Source: Apodospora peruviana | Lineage: Eukaryota; Ascomycota; Sordariomycetes; Sordariales; Lasiosphaeriaceae | Assembly (NCBI GenBank): GCA_033439685.1 | Contig: JAUEDM010000001.1 | Location: 3,100,001 to 3,164,000 of the forward strand | Direction: 5' to 3' | DNA: 64,000 nt | The notes under the pieces: model-generated | Database searches by the model: none | Told to the model about the DNA's origin: nothing | The model's input: the letters and a program-made list of their open reading frames with translations, nothing else | Translations under genes and position numbers: made by a program | In this document: positions 10,697-22,881 of the stretch, in pieces | How positions within the stretch are numbered: the first letter of the stretch is position 1 | Layout: every line of letters starts with the position of its first letter

Positions 10697-12851
10697 TTAT
10701 ATGAGCAAGTAGTCCCAACCCTTCATCTGCATGACATCCCGCCAGTGGACGTATTGTTGTGGAGCCTCCGACGTCGCGCTGATGGGCGACGTCGCTTGCT
10801 GGTCGGCTTGAAGCCAGACCTCGCGGAGCAGGCAGGCCACGCGGCCAAAGCTGCCAAAGTTTGCCAGATCACCGAGCTGGGCGATGCGGTCCTCGAAGAA
10901 GGCGCGGAAGGAAGAACCGGCAACGCTGACCGAGCCGCCAACCAGATAGACCCAGGAAAGCGAGCGATCGAAGCCCGCCGTCCCCGAGGGTATGTGCTGG
11001 AGCGTCTGAGTCAGCTTCTCGACCAGGCCAATGCAGCTGGCCTGGGCTGGGGAGAAGCCAGGCACCAGGCTGCAGAGGTAGATGCGAGCTGCGAGACGGA
11101 AGGCGGCCGTGATGTTCTTAGTCAATTGCTTCGGGCTCAGCGAGCCGTTGGCATTGAAAGGCAGGGTGGGAGCGGCATCGCTGAGCTCAGTGAGCCCGAT
11201 CTGGTCTCCCAGAACGTGCACGTGCTGGCAGAGCGTGATGTCGTCCATGCCATCCTTCTTCAGCGCCTCGAGACAGGCGATTTCCGAGATCAGGTACATG
11301 ACGCGGTCCTCGCAGCCCATCAGCTCGCGAAGGCCGAGCGATGAGTTGGTGGGCGACAGGTGCTTCTCTCGGTAGGTGTGTGCAAACGTTGGTGCGCGGC
11401 CTTGCATTGTCGCGCCCAGAATGTCAATCCAGGAGGTGAGTGTCATGTTGAAAGGTGCTTGTGTCAACGGCTCATTGGGATCCGAAACGATCCGGGGAAG
11501 GTCAAGTTTTTGAACCAGGGAGATGGCGGCTTGGAAGTGCTGGTGCCATGGAATGTCAGGCAGCGAATCGTCAAAGCGCCCGACGCAGCACTGGAAGAAA
11601 ATCAAGCCAAGCGCTGCCTCCAGGATCTCTTGGTGGTTCTCGTCTCTGTTGAGAGCATCGCAGAGCGAGGATATGGTGGCATACCGATGGCGCATGATGT
11701 CGCCATCAATTTCCTCGCCCTGGAGACCCATCGCAGCCTTGTAGTGCTGGGCTGCGATGCTCAAGCAGCAGTGCAGATAGCCTTTGTTGCTCTGTAATGC
11801 AGGGAGAATGAGATCCGAGCTGACCGATCCATGCTGGTTCGACTCGAGGATGGGGAAGATGGTAGGAAGCACGAACTGGATAAAGTGATCAAGCAGTCGC
11901 TGATCGCCTTCGTCCAGCTCGATCGCAACTTGCCGCGAGTTCATTGTGGGCCCGTGAGAGAAATCAAAGAAATTGACATTGAGAGTCTCTTCCGTCAGCG
12001 ACTCCCTCCGCTCCGAGTACACCTGCTCCGTCCATTCACCTTCCAAAGGAAAGGATGGCAGGATGGTCCCCGGTGGCGGAGGAGTCTGGTAGGTGCTGAA
12101 GGTCGATGTGGTCGATTCTCTTAGGGTCGGGATGTCATTGACAAACATCTGCCTCTCGGTCTTGACGTCAATCTCATAGGGTGAGAATGGCGAAAACATA
12201 AAGTCGGGAGGCATCTGTGGCGTCGTGAACGGCGTGAAGTCGTGGGCGCTCTGCGGGCTGTTAAAGCCGAAGGCGAAGTGGGAGTCGATCGAAGCTGATC
12301 GTGTCCGGTCGAGGGGATCGGAGAAGGTCGCAGACGTCGGGAGGGAGTGCGAGAGACCCGGCGGCGAGTTCATCGATGTCTGAATAGTATGCGACGACTT
12401 CTCCGAAAGCTTCTTCCGCTTGATGATCATCTTGATGTCGTCCTTATGCTTCCTCCGCGCATCGTTGTTGCTCCACCACATCGGCCTCTTGTATTCGCAG
12501 CAGAGGCCGAGATGCTTGCAAGCTGTGCACATGGGCGAACCCTCGTCGCATTTCTTTCGCCTGAGCCTGCATGTATAGCATCCTTCACGACAAACCACAG
12601 TTAGCTTTCCAAACTTCCAGATCGGGATGCTCCAAGCGCAGGCGGGCCGCAGAGGTATAAGCGACAAGACGGTACAAGTAAAATGCAAACAAACCTGTTC
12701 GGGAGCGACGATGCATCTGTGTTTTTTGTTTCGGAGTGGCATTGGCGCCAGCCTTGGAGGCTGGCTTGGTCTTTGTCGATGTTGCGGCAGCCATGTTGAC
12801 TGAAGATGCTTTCATGGGATCTCCTTGGTGGTTGGGGGGTAGTGTTGACAT
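10697..12851 (-). CDS. pro1: Zn2Cys6 transcription factor, PRO1/ADV-1 type
   Basis: CDS complement(join(10697..12582,12695..12851)), 680 aa. The N-terminus carries a Zn2Cys6 binuclear cluster (Cys 54, 57, 64, 71, 74, 81) in the context HRRSRTGCYTCRLRRKKCDEG, followed by a basic KRKKLSEKSSHT stretch. The remainder is a fungal-specific transcription-factor region ending in WRDVMQMKGWDYLLI. The basic context and length (about 690 aa) match Sordaria PRO1 and Neurospora ADV-1, regulators of fruiting-body development and hyphal fusion; that assignment is from memory of the family. The 112-bp intron interrupts the codon just before the first zinc Cys, and joining the exons restores RTGCYTC. The start is the ATG at 12851; a further in-frame ATG lies at 12794. 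The 10-kb upstream region is described separately. Confidence 0.85.
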
Positions 12852-13378
12852 TTGTACTGGAAGTACCTGCGTTTGGCTGACAAGCACCGGGGTGGGGTGC
12901 GTTGAAGGGGTCGGGGGTGTGTGGTTGCCGGGGGGGTGAGCCTTAGGCTGGGCCGAGCAAAAGCGGGAGAACTCTCGCTATTGTCAAGGTCCAGAAGCCC
13001 AAAGGCAAATCGCTCGAGGGGCTGGCACCGGGGAGGTCGAGCACCCAACCTGAACCCTCCCTAGCAAGGAAAATTCAAATTGTCGAAAGGAAAAGTATTA
13101 GATTATTATCGTTGGATTCGAATGAATGACTGGATATCCGAGTAAGTCCTGCTTGACTGGGAATCTGAAAGGTTGATGTAATGTTGTAACTGAATGTTGT
13201 TGCCGAGTGGATGATTGTCTTGTCTTGTGTCTTTGACTGGGCGACGTGTTGAAGAGTAATTAAAAGAGAGAGGAAAGAGTTTGTTGACTGGACTGGACTG
13301 GACGACACCTGCGCTGCTGGATCTGCTTTCCTTCGTTTCTGACCTGCTCGAGAGAGGATCGAAACATCCAGATGAGCG

Positions 13379-13490
13379 AAGTGGGCAAATTCTTATATCA
13401 TGGCCAGCTCGGGGGGGCCAGCACTTGCTAGCTGCCCACTTCCGGCCAAGATTTGCCCAATTTCTATTTTTGAAATGTGGGCAAATTGAC
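13379..13490 (+). repeat. Cluster A of GTGGGCWAATT motifs
   Basis: Copies are at 13379-13391 (AAGTGGGCAAATT), 13451-13458 (core only, opposite strand) and 13476-13490 (TGTGGGCAAATTGAC, followed by CGCT). The last copy matches the 16123 copy over the longer frame GTGGGCWAATTRACCGCT. Confidence 0.5.
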
Positions 13491-16122
13491 CGCTTTCTTC
13501 TTCGGCCCCTTGTTGGGCTGCCCTACACAGGTTGCACCTTGGAGGTGAAGGCTTCTGCGTGTGCTCGCACTATGGGGGACAGGGGTGTATAGGATGCGCT
13601 TATTGGTGCCAATCGACCAGATGGCGGTCGACCGGGAGGTCTCTCGGATGTGCACGCCAACAATAAGGACCCCACCCCGGAACGAGGGTGACATTGGGAG
13701 CAAGGGTCACGAACGAGGCATGTACCCCCGTACCCTTCTCCACGTCAGTTGATGCGCAGGAAAGACGATGGTTGCAGGGTAGGTGAGCTGTCGAGCGACC
13801 AAAAAGGGCAAGTCATGCATTTCGAGGACAGCCTGGCAGCCTGCTCATTGGAACGGGGGCTGCCCACTTTGCAGAAACATGCAGAGCACATGGGAAAGCT
13901 CGAGAAAGCCAACACTCGATATGCTTAACTCGATTTGGCAAACCAGGCCGCCAGCGAGCGGACCAGGTAGACTGACCGCACGTCCTGCTGATCGCCCGAC
14001 CTGCGGCCATCTGGGTGCGGGATACAGGGGAACTGGGGTGTGGTATAACGAGAGAGGCCTTGCCCTCTCATCTTGTTATACCATCATTAACACAGAGATG
14101 TTCGGAGCTGCTATGAATCGCGAGCGTTCAGCAAGATTCGCGCGGTGGAGAGAGACGGGAGTTTGCGAGTGATCCGTCAGCAGAACCATCAAGGGATCAA
14201 GGACCGAACTGGATGTTGTTGGTTGACTGACCAATGGGCCCCAGACCGCTCTACACCCTCTTTCCCTCCTTCCATGTAACCGCACCTTCGCGGTGGACAT
14301 CCAGATGGGTGCATATGCATCCATCCTTCGCACCCACCAACCAAGCTCCACGGTACCTATCCGCGCAAAGTACCTTCCACACCTCAACAGTAACAGTAAG
14401 GCACAGACTGGCAACGCCAAGGGACGGGTTTGCTTCTCGGGAGCGAGAACTCTTTTTGCAAATCTCAGTGCATACCGGATGACAGACAGCCTTTAGCACT
14501 TCAGTGGTACGTGCCGTATCCGAGCCACAAGCATGCGTCCCCGCTTCTCTGCTCGAGTCGGCATACTCGGTAGGTGAGACGTTGGGAGGGGAGAATATTG
14601 CAATCTCCCGCCGGGTGATGATATGACTAGCAGCAAAAGTAACCAGAAAGGCTTTTCCCGATAGTGTAAGTTCCTAGGGCATTAAAGACCGCCACCGTGC
14701 CGTGTCTTCGCCGACCTCGACACAAGGGGAAGGCAGGGCGGGGCAGGCCCCCGGGGAAGGCATAGCACCTGAGCTTGCGTCGGCCATGGCAATCTCAGAA
14801 GCTCGCAAATCATCACGAGCCCAGCGGAGGCCAGACTTGGATTGGCCGCCTCACCTCTCCAGTCGCTGGCAGTGGACGAGTAGACTGATGTGGCTGGCCG
14901 GTCCAGGCATGTCGACTCCCGTTCTGCAGGCCTCTGCAGCGATGTGGTAGGACAGGTGCTAAATGACGGCCTCGTAGTATGGAGAGATGGGTCAAGCAGT
15001 ACTTGGAATCCTGGCGTTTTCCTGCGGGCCAGCACAGGTACCAGAGGCACTCTCCGCTCCATCCGGCAGCAAGCAGCAACGAAAGCACCGAGGTACAAGT
15101 ATTCGGTCGAGATGGCGTGGTACGGGAGCACTTGGGCAGACTGGGCTCTGGTGCGCAGTTTCGGGTGTGCTGGTTTGCGGACTGCAAGTAGCCCGGTAAC
15201 GTGTCAGCAGCGGGAGGAACGTTGGGACGAAAAGTGGTGGTGTTGCTGGGGGGTGTTCGCGGCCGAGCGATATTCTGCGGAAAAGGGCGGTTGAGGACGT
15301 TGATTCGAGGAAGAGCGGTCGGTCAGTGTGACGACTAATCGCTCGTGCAGGATATGCATGCGGCCCGCGAGGCGGCAATCAGTTCAGATTGGCTCAAGCA
15401 TCAAGATCGGACATGGCCAATAGCAGGGATTATTACGCTAATGGTGGGAGCTTTGGCCAATGATGCGGGAAAGAGCAAGGGTCTCCAGAGCGGAGAAGAT
15501 TGAAGTGGGTCTAGTGTACAGATGCAGACGGGTCATTTTGCCGTCGCGGGGTCTTCTTCACAGCAAGCTTCCCCACTGCCTTTCAGAGAAGCCTCGTCTT
15601 CGATAATTCTGCCAGCTGGACTGTCCCGTCTGTGTGCCAGCCTTGGCTCTTGACCGGACGCAAAAGTCATGTCATCGCGCCTCGGTGCCTCGACGGAACC
15701 CTCCATCCCATCTGTGGGCAATATACCTTCTTTTGGAACAGTACCATGACTCTGTGCGTTAGCTGGGACTTTTGTCTCGGACGAGGCTGATAGTGGATGA
15801 CTTCGACATGGTCCCCACTTCGGTATGTAAACTCAACTATCGGGGTTTCGATGCCTGGCGGTCGACGAGGTGTGATCTGCTTGTCGACGAACATGTCTGA
15901 GATCCATTCCTACCCGTCAGCTCGCGCGCGAGCGTCGGCTTCGCTGGGGTTGATATAGTATCGTCAGATATGCGCGTGATGAGAATGCTCAAGTCAGAAA
16001 GTGACTCCTAAACGCTGAGCGGCTACGGAAAGGTCTCTTACGACCAGTGATGGAGGTCGAGAAGGCGCCCCGAGGCTGCCGGCGACGCGCCCAGTTGGCG
16101 CCCAACTTAGCGCCAAGGGAAG

Positions 16123-16502
16123 CAAAGTGGGCTAATTAACCGCTCGCCTTCCATTTTGAGCGAATTAACTCAAATACAACCTCTGGCAGACACTACGGAG
16201 CGAAAGAGACCATTTTCAATTATTAGCCCACCGACAAGTGTGATTAATTTGCCCACATTGCATCTGTGGGCTAATTTTAGGACCGGTCACCCAACTTTAC
16301 CCACATAATCTCCATCGGGACAATTTGCCCTCTTTTCTATTTTTATTTGCCTACATACATGGGGACGCAGCTTAACCCAATATCATACGGTTACGTCACA
16401 GTTCACCGGCACATCAAAGTGGGCTAATTATGCTTGTCGATAACTTTGGTCACACGAACAACACCTTGACTGCTTGGGTGACTACCTGGTGGTTATTTGC
16501 CC
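16123..16502 (+). repeat. Cluster B of GTGGGCWAATT motifs
   Basis: A 16-bp identical sequence, CAAAGTGGGCTAATTA, occurs at 16123-16138 and 16415-16430. Between and beside them are related copies at 16222-16232 (inverted), 16246-16257 (inverted), 16265-16276, 16322-16330 (core, inverted) and 16495-16502 (core, inverted). This could be nested remains of small transposons or a regulatory site array. Confidence 0.5.
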
Positions 16503-19302
16503 GACAACGGCAACCATCGCTCCCCATCGGTACCATTGACAGTTCGCTGCCGACCGAGGTCACCGAAGAAGCCCTACGGAGCCGACGGCAAGCTTCAACA
16601 TCTGCAAGTTGCGGAATGCTGGCAGGTGATCTCGGTGGCACCAAGAGGCAACGCAAAAATGCGATCTGTGCTTTGCTCGACGAGCGTTTCACGACCACAA
16701 CGTTGCTTCTTCAAGTGTCCGGCGTGGTTCCCCTGATGATCAGCAGCGGAACTTGAGATTAGCTTCGTTCTTCAGGGGGCCCCCGGGGCAACGCCTCCCC
16801 GGACGCCGTTGACGGGAGATCAATGCCGCTGAAGGGCACGCACGGCACGGTGCCGATGGCCTTTATCCGGCCCTGCCCGCTGTGCCCCTGCTGCCGGCCT
16901 TTGACCACACGTGCACGTGCCGTGCTCGCTCACATTGCTCATGCCCGATGGGAAACATCGAAACAGTTGCGCCTCCATTGACCAGATGCACCCAATTGGA
17001 GTTTTATGCCTAACGATAATTATCAAATAACAGTAGGTTTGGGGGTCTTGGGGGTTTGGTTTGTTTGTGACAAATGCTCCCCGTGGTCGCCGAGAGGCTC
17101 TTCAATCCCTGCCAGTTTTGAATTTCGTATTTTCTCGTTCGCCGCGACTGCCGTGCACGCCGCAGCCCCATGACATGACATCCCTACACTTGCTGGGTGA
17201 GCATCGCATTGAATCGCGCCATCCATCATACGTATCTGTATCTCACTTCACACAAACCTCAGCTCGCCCGACCTTTGAGCGTCTTAGCTGGCCCTGAACC
17301 TGGTTTGCCATCATGGCAAAAACGCTCTCCCATTGCGCCTCCGGGTTAAAGCTTTAAACGTCACGGCTGAACCGTTGAGAGGACACGGCGACCCGGTTCC
17401 CCGGCCGTCTGCGTGGTTTTGGAACATTTTAATGGCTCCCGTCTCTCGTAGGAAATTCCACACCGAGTCACAATGAGCTGGGGCAAGGTTAGTGCAGGCT
17501 CGGCCCCAGGGTTGGCCATAAGGGGGTGAGTCTATCCACGCCTCAGTATCCATGGTCGACCATCCGATCTTGCTTCTCGTTTGGTTATCTAATCTCGTGG
17601 CGTTCAATGCTTTGCGGGACGATTTGACCTTTCCAAAGAACAATTCAAATTCAAACCCATAAGGGGAATTGTTCAATGATCCTCGCAAGGACAAGGTCGT
17701 CCACTTGCCCCTCCCTTGAATCGCATTTCTGCAAAAGACAATTCCCTGCATGCAGGGTACGTCGTCGATCTTTATGGTGGTCAGAGCTTTCATCCCGGGG
17801 CCTTCCCCAGGGCAACTCCTTGCTCCACTTGCCCAGCTGGGCAGGTTCTCGGATGAAAAGCAAAGCTTGCCCAGCCACGCCGTTCGGCTCGACCAGCCCA
17901 GTCGTGCCCCAAGCGCACACCGCAGCGGGGCCTCAAAGCCAAAAGCTGAAGATGCGCATGGATTTGAGGTGGCCTTCGCCTCAACATCATCCAATGCCGC
18001 ACTTAAAAGGCTCTTAGCTCTTTCAAATACCAGTCACGGTACCATGGCAACTGACGGGTCGCATTAACACACGGCGAACGAGTTTTGAATTATCTGGCTC
18101 CCAGCTATCCAAACTGAAGCTGTTGACGAATACCTGTGCTACTAGTCCGCGCAACAACTCTTTTTTCGATGTCGAAGGCCTTCTTGTTGCTCGACAGGGG
18201 CCTGATCGGATGCCTCCCTTGCAAGGAAAACCACAGGGCCAACATTCGGTTATTACTCGGGCCACATTGGGATCCAAGCCAGGCCAGCAAAGAGATGATT
18301 CAATGCAAGCTCATCACCCCCAAACCTATCTAAATTCTCGATAATCACCGACGTGATGTGACAGAAGATCGCAAAATTGCGGAGTTGTTCAGGGGATATT
18401 TTAAACGCAACAAAAACTAGCAAGCCAACGATACGCGTACGGTTATTAGCTCCAACGACTTTTTTGCGGTTTAATCCGCCATACAGGGAAGGGAAAAAGG
18501 AAAAGGTTAAACTTGCTCACAAGCAACTCGCTTCCGCTAGTTCCAAATCGCTTCAATGCCGCGAGAAAATAATTGTCAAATAATTGACTCGCAGGACGAC
18601 TTTCGATAGGCCACCAGAGATAACAGACAATGGACACCTCGAACATCGATGGTGAAATGTGATTCAAAATCCAAATTCAACCAACCATCACATCCGCGGC
18701 CTCTCCCTAGGTCGGATTGCACAATCGCAATCGGGCATCGCTGTAGTTTTTCAGATTAGCCTGCATCTGGCGAGACCTCAGATATCGCCCTTTGAGACCA
18801 AGCAATGGCATTTCATTCGTTTTCTGTTTAAGGGACGGACGGGAATTGGTAAGAAGGGATGGCAGGGTTGCATGTGCATTGCAAGTGAACCCGTCTCGTA
18901 TAGATATCAAGCTCCCAATTCGCTTGTTCAACAAGTATACAGACGATACCACGCAACGCACCACACCACACCTCTTTCCTTCGACGGGTTGACTACAGCG
19001 GCATCCGGTCGCAGCCGTTTCTCGTCATGTGAATTCTTGTGAAAAGGGGGAACCTATCAATCCTGATTTCTTCGTAGGTTATCGTCGGCCCAGGTCATCC
19101 ACCACTCAGATCGCAAAGATGGTCCCCTTCTATATTCAATGGTCTGTCCGTCCGTCCTCCGGACTTGGCTTGGGGCCAAGATGGGACTTTTGATGACCGA
19201 GGAGTGATGAGTCAATTGTGCCTGCTAAAACTGTTCCAACCATACCGTACAGCATGATCTCAATTGTTCATTGTAGCATTTGCATGTCGTCTATCTCAAG
19301 AC

Positions 19303-19311
19303 TACGGAGTA
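19303..19311 (-). promoter_or_regulatory. TACTCCGTA motif (copy 3)
   Basis: Exact 9-mer in reverse orientation (reads TACGGAGTA on the plus strand). Confidence 0.3.
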
Positions 19312-19699
19312 TATCGCTCTCTGCCGATGCCTTCATCGCCATGTAACTAATCTGTGTATCACATATGAAAATAATACTGTCACTTCATTTCCATTTGGTA
19401 GGTAGATAGGAGAAGAAGCTCCAAAAAGGTTGTCACACAACTCGAGTAAACATGGAAGAATGCAGATACCCGCGGCTTACACGCGGTGAGTACCTAAGGT
19501 AACTAGACTAGGTGCGTAGGTAGCTATAGGAAGCATGTCTCATCCCATTATCACCAACACCACCACCACCGACAGGGTTGTTGAACTCGAGAGCTCCGGA
19601 CCGGTGGCCTTGCAAGACATGCATAACCGGTATCGCACTCTTTCTCTCGGGCATAATAAGACACACAAAGAAAGACAAGTCCATCCAGGGATATGGGTG

Positions 19700-19716
19700 G
19701 AGAGAGAGAGAGAGAG
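19700..19716 (+). repeat. Short (GA)n microsatellite
   Basis: A run of GA dinucleotides within the pro1-SAM/PH intergenic region. Confidence 0.8.
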
Positions 19717-19825
19717 CTCCAAAAACAATGTCCGTAACCGAATATCGTGACCACAAGGCCACGCATCTCTGGGACACGGGATCGTGCTTTCTTCGACTGT
19801 GTCTCGGCTTCAGGCAGACAGGTAG

Positions 19826-19839
19826 CCCCCCCCCCCCCC
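19826..19839 (+). repeat. Poly-C run (14 nt)
   Basis: Uninterrupted C homopolymer in non-coding sequence. Its length is prone to sequencing error. Confidence 0.85.
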
Positions 19840-22800
19840 GATGCCGAAGCCACATAGCCAAGGTAATCTATACCGCCTCTTCACCTCGTGGTGTCCTGGA
19901 AATAGTCGGTGTGTAGATACCACCAGGTATATTGGTGTCGTGACACGATGTATCAGTGTACCCTTATCCTTTATAGCTTACACACTGTAGTCTTTTTCTA
20001 TAGTACGTCACGATGCAGGAAATATGTACAAGAAGGCATCTCGGATGACTGCTAGCTAGCTGCATGCTGCATGCTCCTGCTGATGTTTGATGCTGCTTGA
20101 GGGACCTGCAGCTAGCTCTGGGCCAAGCAAGCAGCTTCTAATCAAATCCACCAACACAAGGTGTGGTTGTGTTGCTTTCCCATGGACAATGATCCGATTC
20201 ATAGGTACGACGACAGGCCCACTGTGATATTCACACGCCTATTGCTAAAAGGTTAGGTAGTTCCAGAGTCATCCGAACGAGAAGCGATCGCGCAGAAGAT
20301 GGTGGGGCTATGAATCCAGGAACAGAGATGTGTGTGGCGACGGGATTACTGCTTTGGGCTTACCAACGGGACCTCTTTTGCAACGCACTATTCCGTACAG
20401 GTTAGCTGTCTCACACATTCTCCATGGACGAACTTGGGTTTAGTCTAGCTGGGTGACAAGATATGGCCGCCACAGCTTAGGGGCTTAATGACCGCCTGAC
20501 CTGACATATCGAATGTTAAGTGTTGATGTTGGATATGTTGGAAGTTGGAAGTTGGAATCCGCAAAACCTAAAATCCTGTAATCCCTTTCTCCAACAGCGT
20601 ATTCGTCGTCTCAGATGGGCGGAGCATGGAAATCCTATTGATACCTTGGGCCAGGGAGGGAGAGACAGATGGAAATCTCACCGCCAACACGGAAAAGTCC
20701 GGTGGTATGTTCGGCAACTTGCTCGGAGGGAACATCTGGTCCCGAACCCCATCGAGGGACATCCATGGAGGGCTTGTTGACCGCCGACTCGGCCAATATG
20801 AAGAAACAAAAACCTGATTGACCCTGGACCTGGAGTTCCCGTTGAGCGAAACAAAACATGTCGTACGGATCCGAGCAAAGTCATGTGTTCCCGACGTTTA
20901 CCAGGCGTGCAGGTCACGTTGTCTGATAATTCCAGCTTTTCCAGCTTGTTCGCGCTTGTCTCACCCCGTGGATTGGGAAGGCGGGGTCCAGTCAGAGTCG
21001 CGTGGGAGGCGGGGCAAATATTTGGCAGCACCGCCGCACCGAAAATTGGGGTCGGTTGGATATCCGCGATTGCCAGTGGCAAAGGGGAATTTGAGGGCAG
21101 CATCGAAAAGATCAAGAGCCCTCGGGTAGGAAAAGGGAGAAAACAGGACCCCCTCTCTGGCCAAGTTTGGGGCTTCCTGAGTCCGGGCCGCTGTTAGCAA
21201 AGACTCAGCGAGCGGGATGGGCCTGGAAGCGGGGGGAGATGGGGGGCGATGGATTCGCTCCTCCGTTGCTGCACGCCATGAGCGGCGGACCCAACTGCCC
21301 GGCCAAGTCCCACTCAATCGAGTTCTTTTGGTTGAACTGAGTTCATGTCAGCGAGACCCAACTCCCATGTGCGGCGTACAGGTACCACTGACCTCATTGG
21401 ACTGCCCGTGCTAGGACATCGACGAACACATCGATCGACCAGCTAGGCAGGTGGCTTCCCGATAATCGCGGGACCCTAAGGCTGGCCGCATACTGTTCGC
21501 AGGCCAGAGGAGAGAAACGAAACATGCAGACATACAAACGTGGCCGGGACCTTCCGAGACCCGTTCGTGCACCAGTCCAGCTGTGTAGAACTTTGGAAGC
21601 AATTAAGCGATAGAAGAGTCTGCCGTGTCTTTCAGTGGGGGTTCACGACACGAAGCATCTCACCATTTGTTTTCTCCGAGATCTTCCACACTGAAGGTGA
21701 AGGATCAATCTAGACAACGTAAGGGTTGCGAGCACAAATGCACGAGGAATTGAGTGTGTGGAGAGGAACGTTGAGAGAGTCGGAGAGCGGAGAGCGTGGA
21801 TCGATTGATCGGCACTGAAGGGTAACCCCCCTTCCGTTGACAGGGACAGGTCCAGACTTGTCGTAACGGGACTAGCGGCTAGCTCAGCCGGCGCTTAGGA
21901 CGACTATTTTGAATTGTGCCTCCGTCGATTTTAGGAACATCAGGCCAATCAGCGGCGCAGGCGGTCCGATAAAAGTGCAAGCACAACAGAATTTCAAGCC
22001 AATCGCGGCCGCAGGCCGCCCTCTCTCACCGTCTCGGCGCATGCCGTCTACCCAACCTCAGCAAGAGTCTGCAAGACTGTCCCGCGACCACAGCAGCGAG
22101 GTGCACCGCAAGTGCACGCAAGGTTCCCTCGATGCTCCCATTGCACCCCGGTCCATCTGTCCATCGCACATGCAACTGCATGGCGAATGCAGCATTGGGG
22201 GTGCCCATCCCACCTGGCTGCCCAACCAGCCCTCGTCTTTTTCTCGACTTGCCGCTCGCCGGGGTGTGTTCTACTGAGTTGACTCGCATCTTCACACGCA
22301 CACGCACACGCAGACACTGCTATAATTATCGTCTGAACAGGCCTAAAAAGGGCAGATCAAGCCACTATGGCCTGCTGGCTGCCCTGTACCCGGCCGCAAC
22401 AATAGCAAGATCACTCCCCCCGCTCTACTCGAAAGAGTTCTGGCTCGCCAATATCACACTGACTCAACTCCCCGGTCCGGCTCTGTGAAAAGGTTCCTCG
22501 TCAACTCCACCAACACCCGGCATACCGATCACATTGTGACCTGCAAACTGTCACCTCACATCCAGCGCGCTTGCGTCTGTCGGTGCTCCCCTTCAACGGC
22601 TTCTGTTGTCATACATAACCCACTGCAGCTGCCCGACGCATCGTCCCACCGTCTCCTTCTTCCTCTGTTTTGGCTTCCGGCAGTGGTCAAGCGAGTACAC
22701 GAAGCTGGTCGCCACCTAATCGTCTGATGTCCCCATAATCCGCTCTAGATAGCCTCCCTTTCTGTTCTCTCTCGGTACATCTTGCCTCGAACTCTCGGCC

Positions 22801-22881
22801 TGTCGTCGAGGTAGATCGAGATCGCCGGCAACGGCAGCAATTCCAGACCCGTCCTTCTTAATACAAGGGATCACAGCCAAT

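Larger units (their letters stand above)
12852..22881. other. 10-kb gene-poor divergent region between pro1 and the SAM/PH gene
   Basis: Both flanking genes point away from this stretch, so it holds two 5' UTRs and two promoters. I found no convincing coding exon. The longest open stretch (17311-17994, minus) lacks an ATG at its head and has no recognisable domain. Visible structure: repeated GTGGGCWAATT motifs at 13.4-13.5 and 16.1-16.5 kb, a GA-dinucleotide run at about 19700-19716, a 14-C run at 19826-19839, a TACGGAGTA motif at 19303, and TAGGTA clusters near 19.4-19.5 kb. Long non-coding transcripts or long 5' UTR exons are possible. Confidence 0.5.

Noticed and set aside
12852..12887. 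pro1 start further upstream at 12887
   Set aside because: That codon is GTG, not ATG. The first in-frame ATG is at 12851.
14682..15294. Overlapping open stretches on both strands around 14.7-15.3 kb
   Set aside because: Several frames are open at once because the sequence is GC-rich; none has a motif or plausible splice partner.
17311..17994. 227-residue open stretch on the minus strand in the pro1 upstream desert
   Set aside because: The head codon is TTG, no domain or repeat is seen, and composition looks random. It is the longest chance frame in a 10-kb non-coding region.
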